64,000 nucleotides of DNA from Fusarium oxysporum f. sp. lycopersici 4287 (GCF_000149955.1 NC_030994.1:930001-994000); one strand, 5' to 3'; counted from the first letter of the stretch, positions 34,046-46,678 are shown. Translations and numbers: made by a program. Notes: generated by a model not told the origin, from the sequence alone.

Positions 34046-34390
34046 CGCGATTGACGCTGCCGTGGCATTTGACTTATAGCATGTATTAGTATTTTAATGA
34101 TACCTGATAACACTAGTTGGAATGATAAAGTAATGATCAATATCGACTGCCGTCTAAAGTCTGTTTTATACCCATGTTATACTGTTCATTGGTGACGGCA
34201 CCTTCGGCCGGATGTGCCCGGACGAAACAAGGGTCCGGCGCCGAATTATGTTTCATTTCCCAACCAAGCTCCCTCTTCGACATTCTTGCACCAAAAGCCA
34301 GAAGCCATTGACACAAGAAACACTATCATCTCGTCTCAATTTCCTTCTTATACTGTACTATCTGTTGCTTGACTCGTTCTCGTTCACAAA
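34046..34390. promoter_or_regulatory. Promoter region with inverted CGG/CCG elements
   Basis: 345 bases between two plus-strand genes. The segment 34205-34243 contains several CGG/CCG words, including the inverted pair CCGGAC (34219-34224) and GTCCGG (34232-34237), a layout typical of Zn2Cys6 dimer sites. Regulation by the adjacent factor is speculative. Confidence 0.35.
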
Positions 34391-35016
34391 ATGGCACAAA
34401 AAGCAGCTCGCGACTGGATCTACCTGGTCATTATCTCACTCCAACTCGTTGGCATGATCTGTCCGTATCCCTCACCTCAACCGAAGGCTCTCACTGACAA
34501 TCCCCAGGTCTCGAATTCACTGAGTTCTACCCTGAGTCGATCTATTCTGCACCCAATGCCCCTCTCCACTTTCTAGCCAACGTCAAAGAACAATACCTCT
34601 CCTTTTCAGGGGACCCCTTCTTCGGGGACAAGTTCCACGGTGCCTGGTTCCGCAGCATGTTCTTCATTGAGATCTTTGTTCAATTCCCTCTGGCTATTTA
34701 CATCGTGCGGAACCTCGCTGCTAAGAAGCCTTCATCTGGACCTGTTGAACTCGCTGGTCTGGCGTATGGTTGCTTGACTGCTATGAGCTCCGTTGCATGT
34801 GTTGCTGAGCTGTTGGAGATGGGGCCTGAGTTGGTGAGCGAGGAGCATAAGAGGAACTTGGTCTGGGGGACGTATTTCCCTTATGCGCTTATTCGTAAGT
34901 CCCCATCTGTTTGTTGAGATGTTTACTAATGAGATCAAGCTGGTGCTATGGCTGTTGATATGTACACACGACTGTTGCGCCGTGTGAGCACTGATATCAA
35001 GCCCAAGACACAGTAG
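34391..35016 (+). CDS. EXPERA-domain (TMEM97/sigma-2 receptor-like) membrane protein
   Basis: Three exons (34391-34460, 34508-34894, 34940-35016) give 177 residues. Four hydrophobic segments are seen: about 8-25, 68-86 (RSMFFIEIFVQFPLAIYIV), 104-125 (AGLAYGCLTAMSSVACVAELL) and a last one around PYALIPGAMAVDMY. The FFxExxxQFPL block and the overall four-helix layout match the EXPERA domain shared by TMEM97 and emopamil-binding protein. Related proteins sit in the ER and handle sterols or sterol-binding partners. The first donor is GTCCGT, a weak site, chosen because the joined frame continues through EFTEFYP. Function in this fungus is unknown. Confidence 0.8.
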
Positions 35017-35159
35017 AGAACAAAGTCACAAAACGACACTTGCATGGCAGGTAGTCGGTGTGGACTGTTGCCTCCGGCTTTTCACATTACTGTTCTACAT
35101 TGCAAGAATCCCATATCCATCCCTGACTCCATAAATGCACTGTACATAAAACCAGGATC

Positions 35160-36096
35160 TCAGTCCATTCTCTTATTCTGCTTCGAGTATCCCCATCCAT
35201 TGCCCATAGTGTTTACTCCATATCCCAAAGGTGTCGCACCCCCGAGAGCTCGTCCCTTGAGTCTTCTGGGCAGAATCACACCAAGAGTGTACATAGTAGC
35301 ACACAACACACCAGCGCCAAAGGACACGAGACTGTAGAACACAGTGCTCGCGTAAATATGACCGCCTAGGCCCTGCCATTCTACCTTTCCTTCTGTCTTG
35401 GGCAGTGCCGGTGTAGGAAACCATCGCACAGATAGGCTCAGCGGCAATGGATCGCCAATGACCAATTTTCGTGTATGCGAGCCCTGCAGATGGTGCAGAG
35501 GACTAGTACTATACGCAATCGCTGAATCCAAAACACCACTGTCATGAGCATGAGTATGATGCTTCGGCGTACTATGCAGCAACACATTCATATGCGTGCT
35601 GATATGTATATGGCTAAGCTGTAATGTGCCCGCGAGTGCGAAAACTACGGGGACGTATTCGCGCTCGGGGACCTTCTCGCCAACGACTTCGACTTCGGCC
35701 GCTGGACGCGCAGGAATACGACATGATAGAGGCGCATCGGAGTGGATGTAGAATTCGAGGAGGTGGAAGAAAGGATCGTCGATCATGGCTATCGTGCAGT
35801 TTACTTCGCCTTCTGTTCCGTAGTTGAATTCAAGAGGGCGGCCGGTTTCGTTGCAGACGGGGAAAGGTTTCCATTCGATTTCGTGCTTTTCGTTTTCGAC
35901 ATGCTCGCCAGTTTCTCTGCGACTTGTTAGAGATGTAGCTAGTAATTGGGTGACAGACGCACGAGTTACGGTTCATGCATTCTACGGGAATGGGAGCGCC
36001 GTAGTGATATGAGGGAAGACCATCTTCTGGATTCGCTGTGACGAGGGGCGTTAATGCGCCCAGGGCGACGACGGCCCAGACGATGGGAGCGATCAT
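35160..36096 (-). CDS. Type I membrane glycoprotein, uncharacterised
   Basis: Two exons (36096-35963, 35916-35160) encode 296 residues. A signal peptide (about 1-21, ending LVTA) is followed by a lumenal domain with Cys residues and two N-glycosylation sequons (NET and NCT around residues 66-85). A single membrane helix near residues 245-268 (STVFYSLVSFGAGVLCATMYTL) precedes a basic cytosolic tail containing RRLKGR. The middle contains a His-rich patch (KHHTHAHD). This looks like a secretory-pathway protein of the ER, Golgi or plasma membrane. I do not recognise a named domain. It converges on the EXPERA gene, 143 bases apart. Confidence 0.75.
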
Positions 36097-36730
36097 GACA
36101 GCGGTGTGATTTGAGGGCGCAAAGAAGTGGTTTGTGAGAAACCACCCTTGTATATTCGGCGACTTGAAGCGTCTAGATTAAGTATCAAGATCATAACATG
36201 GCGATCAAGAAAGTCTGTTTGGCGAGCTTTGGGGGGTTGGAGTTGAAGCTGGGTTGATGCTATGTGGAGATAGGATGCCACCCTGGACTGGACAGTATAT
36301 CACGTGTCACTTCATTCCAGCGCCAAGGAAGGGAAGCATCTATAATGAACTTTATTAAATACTTTACATACTTGGATATTGAATTAGAGTCAGTGAAAAC
36401 AGCAATCTTTTCTTAGTACAGATTGGGTAGTTATGTGAGGAATTGGTGGAAATGCCTGCAGATACGAGACCCTGTAGCCACTCTAAACAGTCAGTGACGA
36501 GGAGGAGTTTTTGATAGCAACTGACACAAGAGACTATTCAATTCGTGCACAGACACTCACTATAGACCAATCTACAATGCGATAATGCATACTAAAATAT
36601 GCAGGCCTCATCATAAGTATTCTTACTTCCTGGGAATACCCTGATGAAGGCTCCGAGTTAGTCTCCGCCCAGCGGTGACTTTTCGGAAACTTCCCAACAG
36701 ACTTATATAACCCTTCACGAACTGGACTCA
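36097..36730. promoter_or_regulatory. Divergent promoter region
   Basis: 634 bases between the minus-strand glycoprotein gene and the plus-strand methyltransferase gene. A TATATAA element at 36704-36710 faces the methyltransferase. Confidence 0.5.
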
Positions 36731-37794
36731 TTGACAACAACTCAAATTGAATTCATGATCACTTTACTACGCCCATTCATAACAAGAGCCTCTCGATTCA
36801 TCAAAATGACTTCCTCAGACACCGAAAACGCCCTCAAGACTCTCAGAGAGCACTATGACAGCGCTACTCTGGAAGCTCAGATGCTGTACGCTTCCAAAAC
36901 CATGATGCCACACCTAATCAAGCCTCTACCTACACAAATGGGGATATCTGAGAATACTTCAAAGCCTGTGAAATTCCTGGACAATGCCTGTGGAAGCGGA
37001 GTCTTGACACATGCGGTACAGCAGGCTTTGCCAAAAGATATACTTGAAAAGAGCACGTTCTTATGTGCTGATGCTTCAGATGGTATGGTCAGTGTATCTA
37101 AGAAGAGACTTGACACGGAAGGATGGGTTAATACAGAGGTTAAGAAGTTGGATGCGACGGTGAGTTGACCTACACCATGAGATGATCAGGCACTGACGAG
37201 ATATACAGAACACTGGGCTCCCTGAGAATTCTTTCACGCATGTTGGTCTTGGTCTTGCACTCCATGTCATCCCCGATCCAAATGCTGTCCTAGTCGGTAA
37301 GTCCCCTTCATGAACTCCTCAGACCAGAACTAACATATCTAGACACCAAACGCATCCTCAAGTCAGGAGGCATCTTCGGCGCAACAACGTTCCACAAAGA
37401 CAACACATTCTGGATCCCAGACATCAGAACAGCATTCGCATCATTCCCCTTTGAATCCAAACTGCCCGAAGTCATGAAGATGCAAATGCACGACCAAGGC
37501 GACTGGGCAAACCCCGCCTGGATCGAAGAGCACCTAAAGAAAGAGGGGTTTCAAGATGTGAAAGTGACTGCTCATAATGATAGTTACACTATTGAAAGTG
37601 CGGAGGATTATATTTTGCAGTTTGGTATGATGTTGGGTTGGTTGATCAAGACTTGGTGGAGTGAGGAGGTGCAGAGGGAGCATTCGCTGGAGGAGGTTAA
37701 GGAGTTGTTGAGGAGGCATCTGGTGGAGAAGTATGAGGGCAAGGGGTGGGATATTGAGTTCAAGGTGATTTGTATGACTGGGAGAGTTGATTAA
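36731..37794 (+). CDS. Class I SAM-dependent methyltransferase
   Basis: Three exons (36731-37159, 37209-37296, 37343-37794) give up to 322 residues. The SAM-binding motif I is FLDNACGSGVLTHAV (about 83-97). An acidic motif follows (LCADASDGM), then GLALHVIPDP and the post-motif LKSGGIFGATTF. This layout fits methyltransferase_11/25-type enzymes found in fungal secondary metabolism. The TATA box lies only about 20 bases before the first ATG. Translation may therefore begin at 36755 or, more likely, 36806 (MTSSDTENAL), giving 297 residues. Substrate unknown; no biosynthetic core gene is adjacent. Confidence 0.87.
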
Positions 37795-39342
37795 CTTGGC
37801 ATGAGGTTGAGGAGCACTCTCAGAGAGGATTAGAAGCTTGGTCTTTCATATTCATCCCAAAACTCATGATTACTTGACGACTAGAAATAAGAATTAGTTT
37901 GGTTTTCGACTGCTCAATGGTAAAATAGTTGCAGAGTTCCAGTTCTTACAATGACTGGTCGGTATCGGAAATGAATAGTATTGTGACAGTTGAGTAGAAT
38001 AACTTAACAAAGTAGCCACCCTCATTTATATAATACAATATTAAATGTATACAAAATGAACGACACTGTATCTTCTAGAATACATTAAAATGACCGCTTT
38101 TGCCCTCCACCCCCATCTAACCCTTCTAGTTATCACTCCCCCCAGAATACCGCCCATCTATAAAGAATGACCGACAAAGCACCCTCCCCATTTTTCATCG
38201 TGTATCTTCATCCCCACCCTGGACTGAAATACAGAATGTTCTCCCCCTTTTTTAAACCATACCTTGACATCGGTAGTATGGGCGACCAACCCAGGCGAGG
38301 TTTGTGTAGTTGAAGTTTCTGGCGAACGGTTGGTCTGAAACGTGGTGCCCAGCGAAGCGATTTTCGTGTTTTCTTTTTTATTATGCTCGCTTGCGCTGGG
38401 TTAAAGACTCACGCTTGAAGCGTGGTGAACGTATTTGATATCATCGTTGATGATTCATTGCGCTGGTAGGTTGTAGGAGACCAGCTCCTGGACAGAGGAA
38501 AGGGAAAGGAGTCGTTGATTGTTTCAAGTCATAGTGAATTCGAAGTTGTAAGCGTCAAGTCGTCGAGACGAGTCGTTCTATATATGAAATATGTTGTTTG
38601 GCGCTCGAGAGCCGAGTTATAAGGTGCTGCTCCCCATACTAAGAAACAAAAGATTGTTGAAGTCTGCCTTGACAACAACACCACAACCTCTCAATCTTAT
38701 ATATCCAAAATCCGTCGCCCCCCAAAACAATTCCCTAAGCCCGCTCCAAACGCAGTGAGGCCCTTTTGCTATGACTTATTTTCAAGCGTGGCGTGTTACC
38801 CTTCGCCCTAGTCCTCCCCCAAAGTGAGGCGAACAACATGCAGGCCTCACGCACCAATACCACCTCCCACCGCCTCCAAGTCTCACTATACAGGGCGAGC
38901 GGCATTGCAGAGTCAACGTAGCGCTGCATACACTGTCGTTGCCTTGTACTACACCCATGCGGAATCACTACGGAGGAGATATCACTAGACATTATCACTG
39001 GCATGTCGGCGACACCGCTCTGTTAATGAGACGCAGCCCGATATAGGTAAACACTTTCTCTTCGCTGTTGCATTTCTTTCCATTCTTTTCAAAGGGGCGC
39101 CGTTTTATCAAACCCCCCATGTGTTCTTTAATAATTACATGTGTAAAAAATGAGAAAAAACCTTTGGACCTGTACAGTACAACGCACCCTCATGACAATT
39201 GGCGCCCATAGCATAGCATATCCATCATCCTTGACAAAAACATGTGGCCGCGCACCCCCAACTACCAACTACTCAAAGCTTCCCAATTCTCTAGACTCTA
39301 ACTAACTGATGCTTCTCTTTCCATCCATTCTCAGCTCGCTAC
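37795..39342. other. Intergenic region, no supported gene
   Basis: About 1.5 kb between converging genes. It has AT-rich (37.9-38.1 kb) and C-rich patches but no supported frame or RNA. It likely includes both 3' UTRs. Confidence 0.5.
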
Positions 39343-42300
39343 CTATGCAAATCTGAGGCTTCCCGTTGGAACCCGTTGTGACAAACCATCCACCTCTCTC
39401 TTTAGCAGCTTGAGAACTCGCCTGACATCAGCAAGGTCTGCACCGCCAGCGTTATTTCCATGTCCGGGTGGTGGCAGGGCGGCGTCGCATCTCTTGAGGA
39501 GGTCGGCTACAGAGGGGCCAATGGCACCACCCTTTCCGGCACCTCCACGTCGACGGGCTTCAGCCACCCAGTCGTTGACAACATAAACGATAAGCTCAAT
39601 CATGCGGTTTCGCACAGATCCACTGAAGCCGTAGTCTTGACTATCGAAAACGCCCTCCAGAACACGAACAATCATGTCATGGGAGACGCCCAGAGTGAGG
39701 AATAGTTGGACAGGCCAGGTGGGATCAGCGCCGATTGTGGCATCTTGTTGGTAAGCCACTGCGTAACGGCAGAGCTCAGGAAGTAGGTCTTGGATGGGGA
39801 AGATGAAGCTGTCGAGAGATGTGCGGTGGGCGATGTTTTGGATCTTGCTGGTCACGGACTCGTAAGGCAATGGGGGCGACGGCATTCCTGGTTCTGAGTT
39901 CTCTAGGCGAGACATGACCTCATCGTGTGTCTGTTGAATCAGGTTGCTCCATGTACCCGAAATGGTCATATGGTTGCGGTAATCAGCAACATGGTAGATG
40001 AGCAGGCAAAGGTCGTAGTAACCGGCTTGGTCGGCATAGTCGTTGAAGAGCTGCAACATGTGAGTAATTGTCATTGGCTAAGAGAGAACAGTTGAAACCT
40101 ACCTCGGAGAGTCCCTGAATCTTGCCCTTGAGAGCTTCCTCAATCTCGAGGGCCCTCTCAGGGTCGATACGGTCGTCAGCTCTCAAACGTTCCAGGAGAT
40201 CATCCTGGATGTGAGCAATCTCAAGCAGCTCTGTAACACTGTGGTTCAGCAGCTGCTGTTGCTGTCGGCTAACACCAGTCGTTGAAACATTGGCATTCGC
40301 CTTGGCCAAACTGAGCAATCTGATTCGATCCTTGATGCTGATGGGGAAGTCGGAGTTGGCAAGCTCCGCCTGCACCTCGGCTGCATCAAAGAATCGACTT
40401 CGGTTGGTGTAGAACCGGCAGAGCAGGTCAGCATGCTCAATGTTTGTGCCAGCAAGTCGCTGAAGGAAAGTAATAACGTGGGGTGAGTCGATAGCCAGAA
40501 TTCGATCTGTCCAGCCTTGTTGGATGTACCATTCATAAAGGTCAAAGTGGAACACCTCGTCATCCGACCCATTCACCACCTCGTAGGCCTCAAGCCTCTT
40601 GGTAGCAATCAATGTCAGCCTGCCATCAACCATTTCAGGCTCACTGCTTGATGCAGCATCCAAGTGACTCAGAACATCATGGATCATGTCGTAACAACGC
40701 TTGCGGTCATTGAAAGCATTAGCACGAGGGTCTCCGGAGGGCTTGCCGTCGTTGACCCAAGACAGAGCGGTGTTGCCCCTGTCCTTCTCGCGGGCGACCA
40801 CAAGGCACAGCTGGATAGCACCGGCATAGTACTTGAGAGCGATATACTGTTCCACAGCACTCTGAAGGTTGGCAAAAGTGAGGCTACCAGCAACCTTCTC
40901 AAAGAGCCTCAAGCTCTCATGGAGTAAGCTTCGCGACTGGTTGGTCTGAAGAGGTTGGTCAGAAGCCCGCTTCAGCTGTTCCTGGGCCTTGAAAGTAACG
41001 ACATCATCTGGGCTACAGAAGCTGCCGCATCTCCTCCGAAGGGCGTCAGCAACAGTTTCAACGTTGGAGCCGCTCTCAATATTGCGGTTAACAATGGCCT
41101 TAACAAGCAGCTTGGCAAGGTCCTTGCCGTCAGTTTGTGAAAAGAGCTTCTCGTATGTCAGCTCCTTGAGTTGTTGTTGGGCTGTAGCATCGAGGCGAGT
41201 GTAGATATCAGCCACCCGCTCATCGAAGAGCATAAGCACGAATGAGATACCCTCCGAGATGCTTTCCATCAATTTCTGAAGAGCATGAAGAGCTTGATGC
41301 TCGGCCTGAAGAGCAACTTCCTCCTGGCGGCTAGACACATGCTGGAGATCAGACGGACCAGACAAGCCTTGAATGAGGCCACGGTTGGTATCAAGGAACC
41401 TCCTTAGGCGCTCCAGGTTCTCTTGAATAGTATTCAACTTGGAAAGGGGAATTGTAGAACCAATGGTGACACCGCCGTTAGGAGAAACGCCTGGAGCAAT
41501 GACTACTGACTTCCACAACTGGCGTACCAGTCGGGAAAGATACAGAGCTAGAGCGTCGTGTCGGGAAGAGAGATTAATGGAATCGGTTGTAAGGGATGAG
41601 CTGTCGGTTTCAGCCATCGTAGGCTGTCCACCAAAGTCGACAAAGACGGATCGTGCCCGATCTTCAGTTGCCTGGTCGATAGCACGAGCTGCACCAGGTT
41701 TAGAGTCACCTCCGTGACCACAAGCAACAGCCAGAGCGGTAGTAACAGTCTCCACGCGGCCGTAATTATTAATGAAGCGGCGGCAGACCAGTTCCAACCC
41801 CTCGTCTCCAACAGCACCCCGAATAGCAGAAGCAAAGATATCCACAAAGCGCCTTCTTCGAACGATGTGTACACCAGTGTTGGTTAGAATTGCGAACTCG
41901 CTAGGCGCATCGTCGAATTGCACAGCTAACTCATTACCGAAGCCAAGCGGTTGTGGTGCCGCTGCGAACGGTTTTGTGATTAAACCAACAGCCTCAGCTC
42001 GGCTGCCAATGTCAATCCAGCTAGCAGATTCATGGTATTTGAAAGGAGATGTCGGGGACGTGTTCTTAAGACGTCCCGTCTCAGGTCCAGAAACAAAGAG
42101 AGTATCCTCGTTGGGATTAGACTCCTTGCTCACAAAATCCAAGAAATATCCAGGGGCGAATCGAGCGCCTTGTCGGCTGTAAGACAGCGAGGTGGATTCG
42201 AAATCAGTGATCGTCTCGCCGCCAGGGTAAGTAGATCGACGAGAGGTTTGGCCAGGAGGGAACTTGATAAACTGAACCTGCATGCTTTGGGGAGCCAGGT

Positions 42301-43654
42301 TTGTCGAGGATCCGTAAATGTAGGATGCAGCACTGGTTGCACTGAAGAATAGACGACAGCCAGTGTTTGTCAGAGCCATCAAGTGAAGCTTAGCCGCTTC
42401 CTGCTTAGTGATAGGGCTGATCGAGACAATGCTCACTTGGTCACTTAACAACCTAGATTGGGTGATCATGTGGGCAATGTCGCGAAGACAGTGGACTTTC
42501 TCCTTCTCAATAACTTTGTTCAGTCGGTCGGGGCCTTCCATATGGTATGTTCGAATGGTCGATCGGCTCGAGAGGGTATACACGAGGTTTCTCGAATCGT
42601 CGATCACGATATCAACAAGGTGTTCGGGAGTCTTGTGAGACCAGAATCCACCTTGTAGTGTGACAACTGAGGACCAGCCAGGGTTCGTATGGTTGATCTT
42701 ACCGCACCTATTTGAAAACCACTTCTCCTCAGATTGGTAGTAAAGTTCATTGATGTCGATGTCGTTGCTTCCTCCAAAGAAGATTCGGCCGTTGGCAGAT
42801 CCAGTAATAACACGGACGTCGGTACCACGAAGGGGGAGCTGCATTTTCGTTTGGTAAAGAGATACTGTCTTGGAGCCTGAAGGGGTAGCGGTGGCCGAGA
42901 CGCCTAGTAAAACAACATCTGAAGAAGTCGCAACGACGAGGATGTGTGTGATCGTGTTGACGAAAATGCCTGGTTTGGGAGGCACGAGCGCGACGGCTTG
43001 GATAGTATGCGGTTGATCCTCGAACCCAATCAGCTCGGGGTCAGGGTGTGTGTAGTCCCATAGAAACAGCGAGTTATCAATAACGACCCAGGCGTGATTG
43101 ATCTCTGCAAAGAGTCCCATCAGAGTCTGAAGCTCGCCAGCATTGTAATGGTCGAAGACTTGGTTCGGAATGGGATACATCTGAGTTTTGTGGAAGGGGG
43201 CCATCGCAGAATCGGTATTTTCAAGGTCGTAATCGGACGACGCGCCCTCTGATCTTTGTTAGCTGGTTCCTTCGCATCCAAGCTCTTGTAACCTACGTCG
43301 ACAGTATGAATCCAAGTCGGGATACCGGCCATCAGACTGGAGACAGGCGTTGATGGCCCTGGCCGCCTTGACAACGGGGGGGACATTTTCGGATCGAAGA
43401 GGTGGCAGCGCGGTCGGAACAATCAGATTATCGTTGCTAGTTGTCCTTGGTGCAGATGGCGCAGTAGCTGCGACAGTTCGCGATGACGAGACAGGCGCCG
43501 AGCTCTTATGCGAGACGGCCTGGTTGCTATCGTTGCCGGTGAAGAGCTGTCGGCGCACAGAATCAGAGCCCGACTGAAACCTCGAGGCAACGGCTGGCGT
43601 ATTCAAGAAAGCGCCTGGAACTGGCCGGACCGGAGTTGTTTGTGGAAACGACAT
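39343..43654 (-). CDS. NUP170: Nucleoporin of the Nup155/Nup170 family
   Basis: Three exons (43654-43297, 43248-40103, 40050-39343) give 1403 residues, the usual size for Nup155/Nup157/170. The N-terminal 100 residues are Ser/Thr/Pro-rich. Splicing exon 1 to 2 gives CRQGASSDYDLENTD, a typical entry to the beta-propeller. The propeller includes WVVIDNSLFLWDY and GGSNDIDINELYYQSEEKWF, strongly diagnostic of the family. The C-terminal half is an alpha-solenoid (ALKYYAGAIQLCLVVAREKD; LFNDYADQAGYYDLCLLIYHVADYRN). The protein is a structural inner-ring component of the nuclear pore that contacts the membrane and other nucleoporins. The first intron has two candidate 3' sites; the one at 43249 keeps the conserved sequence. 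Confidence 0.96.
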
Positions 43655-44515
43655 TATGGGCAGTAATATCGAAGCCCTCGGCGGGCCTGCGTAGCTTCAC
43701 CAGTTTCGTTGCTATACCGCTGTAGGCAGATCGCGGATCATCAAAAGCGACAGACTCAAGGCGCGCGGATGAATTGCGATCAATATCCCAATCCCTCGCA
43801 ATCGCGTGGTAAACCTCGTGGGGGGTTTTCGCTTTCGTCGCGTCGTCGTCGGGTTTGAGATAGAGCCTATAGCGAGAGAAGTACGCTTTGAAGGTGATAA
43901 ACAATTTGACGAGAGCTTGGGGAGGCTGGATATGGAGCACGGATTTTTCGCGACTGGGGCGTGGCGCTAGGACCGTTTTGGTGCAAGGCTGAGAGCAGAG
44001 TAACCACGCGTCATGAAGAGCTCAAAATCACTGAGAATAGCATGTTCCAATAATGAAATAAGCTGGAGACAACGTAATTGTTTACTTATTAATTATAATT
44101 ACATGTACTCGTCCAACAACCAACTCTGTGAATAAGCTGTACTGGTCTGTAAGTATGCAGTTTCTTTGATGCACCTTTCTGCTTGACTCAAATAAATCCA
44201 CACCAGTATATGTTAATTTGTTGCTGGGCAATCACAGGTAGCTCATGTAGTACAATGCACAGGTCTCTTTGTTCTGCAAGCCGAAGCTGCCATATATGCA
44301 CGGCAAACATGACGGAATGTCCGAGGTTACTCATCCTTTACTCCAGAGGCTCTAGGGCGGTTCCATATATTGTAGTACATTACGGTTATCACACCACCAA
44401 CTATCCCTCATGACAACTGAGTTGACCTCCACAGCTGCCACATTACTCCTTTTCCATTATGTTCTGAGTATCCTCCTTGCTTGCCTTATTTCCTTCTCCT
44501 ATTTTCATGCTTAAT
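43655..44515. other. Intergenic region
   Basis: About 860 bases between two minus-strand genes. A frame starting at 43940 overlaps the nucleoporin start but has no family match and is treated as leader sequence. Confidence 0.45.
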
Positions 44516-45572
44516 TTACTGCTTCTTAGCATCGCGAGCAGCCTTGCGGAGAGCTCGGCGTCGAATGTCCTCGTGCATCCTCTTATTGAAGAAAATAGTG
44601 ATAGGGCCATTAGCACCAGGAATGTTCTCAATGAACCACAACATGAAAGCGTGGCTCCACCAGGGGGTATAAGTGTTGGGCGCGGTCTGGTAACCACCAA
44701 GTCCAATCTTGCCGAGAGTAGCCTTGACAAAGTTGCGAGCGTTGGGGACAAGAAGACTAGGGCGGCGGACCTTGCTCATGGCGGTGGTGACAAGGTGGCT
44801 CAGAACAAGGTAGACATCGACATTGTGGTCAGCAAGCTCGGCGGAGAGAGCGTTGCTCCACTGCTGAAGGAAAGCCTTGCTACCAGAGTATGTCGCCAAG
44901 AGAGGAGTAGGAGTCCAGCCACCGAAAGATCCCATGGTGAGGATAAGACCGCACTTTCGCTGCTTAAGGATAGGAGCGACGACCTGAGTAACTCGGAGAG
45001 TACCAATGCAGTTGATGGTGACAATGTTCTGAAGCTCCTCCTTGGTGGTCTCGAGGAAAGAAACGGGGATGCTGTGACTCTGGCCAACGTTGTTGATGAG
45101 AATACCAACATCAAGACCAGAAATCAGCTCACTCAAACGCTCGTAGTCGGCATCGTTGTTCTGGGAAAAGTCCATGTCGAGCACCTTGACTTGCAGACCC
45201 TTTCCAGGGTACTTCTGTTGAATCTCGGCGGAGAGGCTCTCGAGCTTGGAGAGGGTTCGGGAAACGAGGACGAGGTTGAAGCCCTTGGCAGCGAGCTGCA
45301 GAGCATACTCTTTGCCGAGGCCATCAGAGGCACCGGTGATGACGGCCCAAGTGCCAGGCTTTCCATACTTGCGGAGCTATAGAAATAATTGTTAGTAGAG
45401 CTCAATTGGGGCTTGTAGAAGCACATACGTTGGTGCCTCCGAGCACGAAAGCGCTGAGGACAAGCTGGAGATAGCTCAGAATCTTGGATCCCAGGAAGAG
45501 AGCACCAATACCAGCAAGACCCCACTGAAGAGGCTGCGGTACATTATGGAGGAAGTCTGTAATGGCGTCCAT
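44516..45572 (-). CDS. IFA38: Very-long-chain 3-ketoacyl-CoA reductase
   Basis: Two exons (45572-45429, 45376-44516) give 334 residues. An N-terminal membrane segment (about 17-45) precedes an SDR fold with cofactor motif [12 protein letters not shown] (62-73) and NNVG. The catalytic triad is Ser198 (TMGSFGG), Tyr211 and Lys215 (YSGSK). The C-terminus is dibasic (RDAKKQ), consistent with ER retention. The enzyme reduces 3-ketoacyl-CoA to 3-hydroxyacyl-CoA in ER fatty-acid elongation, which feeds sphingolipid synthesis. The gene is head to head with ERG28. Length and motifs match fungal MKAR orthologs. Confidence 0.95.
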
Positions 45573-45957
45573 ATTTGAAGAGTGCAACAAAAATAAGCTG
45601 CCAATGTGAAGAGGAGGAAGAGGGAGAGAAGAAAAGGCGACAATCACAAGATGTACAGTATGGATGCCCCTCGGCTCTTGAGTTGGGTCTTGGCTCTCAG
45701 GCCCGGGCAATTAATTGAATTGAATTTTTAGGTGGTATTACCCCTGACGTTGTTGAGTTGGTCCAAGCTTCTTCGGCCTTTGGTCCCCGATTACAGGTCC
45801 CTCTCTCTCACCAAAAAAACAGACCATCCAACTCGTCTTACACCAATCTCAACCCGCCATTTTACTTCTACAACTGCATTGCAACCATTGTAATAATAGT
45901 TGTTGAGATTCTCTGACCCCCGCTTAGTTGGTTCAGTTTATCTTCAATTCCGTCGAA
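45573..45957. promoter_or_regulatory. Bidirectional promoter of IFA38 and ERG28
   Basis: 385 bases separate the two divergent start codons. The stretch has short T/C-rich and A-rich runs and no obvious TATA box. Both products are ER lipid-synthesis proteins, so shared control is plausible. Confidence 0.55.
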
Positions 45958-46528
45958 ATGGATGTTATCAAATCTATCCTCCCCGAAGCAAAGGGTGTTC
46001 TACCCTACTACATGATCATCGTAAGAGCCACTCCCCCTACACCCAAGAACCAAATAAGATGCTGACCCCTCGCTCTAGCTGTCCATCATTTCGATCGGAA
46101 ACTCGCTGCAGACGTATACAACCCTACACTTCTCCCGACGAGTCTACAACGGCAAATTCGTCCGCAACCCCAAGCTCCCTCCCAAGACCGACAAGTTTGA
46201 GCCAGAGGACCAGATCAACAAGCTGGTTCCTGCTCAGAACGACCCCAAGGCTACCGATCAGCTTACTCCCCTTGCCGGAAGACTTTTCGGTACCTGGACG
46301 CTCATTACTTGCGTTGTTCGATGCTACGCAGCTTATAACCTCCACATTGGTCCCGTTTACACCATTGCTTACTGGACTTACATTGTCGCCTTGGGACATT
46401 TTGCCAGTGAGCTCTTCGTTTTCAAGACCATGACTTTTGGTCTCCCTCAGTACTTCCCTTTCACTCTGGCTTCCATCTCTCTTATCTGGATGCCTCTTGT
46501 CCGTGACTACTATGTCGAGTACAACTAA
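45958..46528 (+). CDS. ERG28: Ergosterol biosynthesis scaffold Erg28
   Basis: Two exons (45958-46020, 46079-46528) give 170 residues. Diagnostic Erg28 segments are AGRLFGTWTLITCVVRCYAAY, WTYIVALGHFASELFVFKT and LIWMPLVRDYYVEYN. Four hydrophobic segments fit an ER membrane protein. Erg28 tethers the sterol C-4 demethylation enzymes (Erg25, Erg26, Erg27) and other ergosterol enzymes. The loop FVRNPKLPPKTDKFEPEDQINKL is a little longer than in yeast. Confidence 0.95.
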
Positions 46529-46678
46529 ATCAGGCGACAAATGGTGAGACTGGTGAGTGGCGGTGAATGTAATATACACATGGCAGGCAAATACTAGATG
46601 CCTGGAATCGGCATAACGGCAACTTGTTATTAGATAAAAAGTTTTAGATTTTAATGTTTTAATGCTCGGGCTCTATGC

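Noticed and set aside
4021..37794. Classical secondary-metabolite cluster
   Set aside because: FMO, methyltransferase and regulators are present but no PKS, NRPS, terpene synthase or DMATS core gene occurs in the window.
43563..43940. 125-codon minus-strand frame overlapping the nucleoporin start
   Set aside because: Overlaps NUP170 exon 1 in another frame and matches no family; likely 5' leader.
44477..45382. 301-codon plus-strand frame across the ketoacyl reductase gene
   Set aside because: It is antisense to a fully recognisable SDR gene; arises from codon bias.
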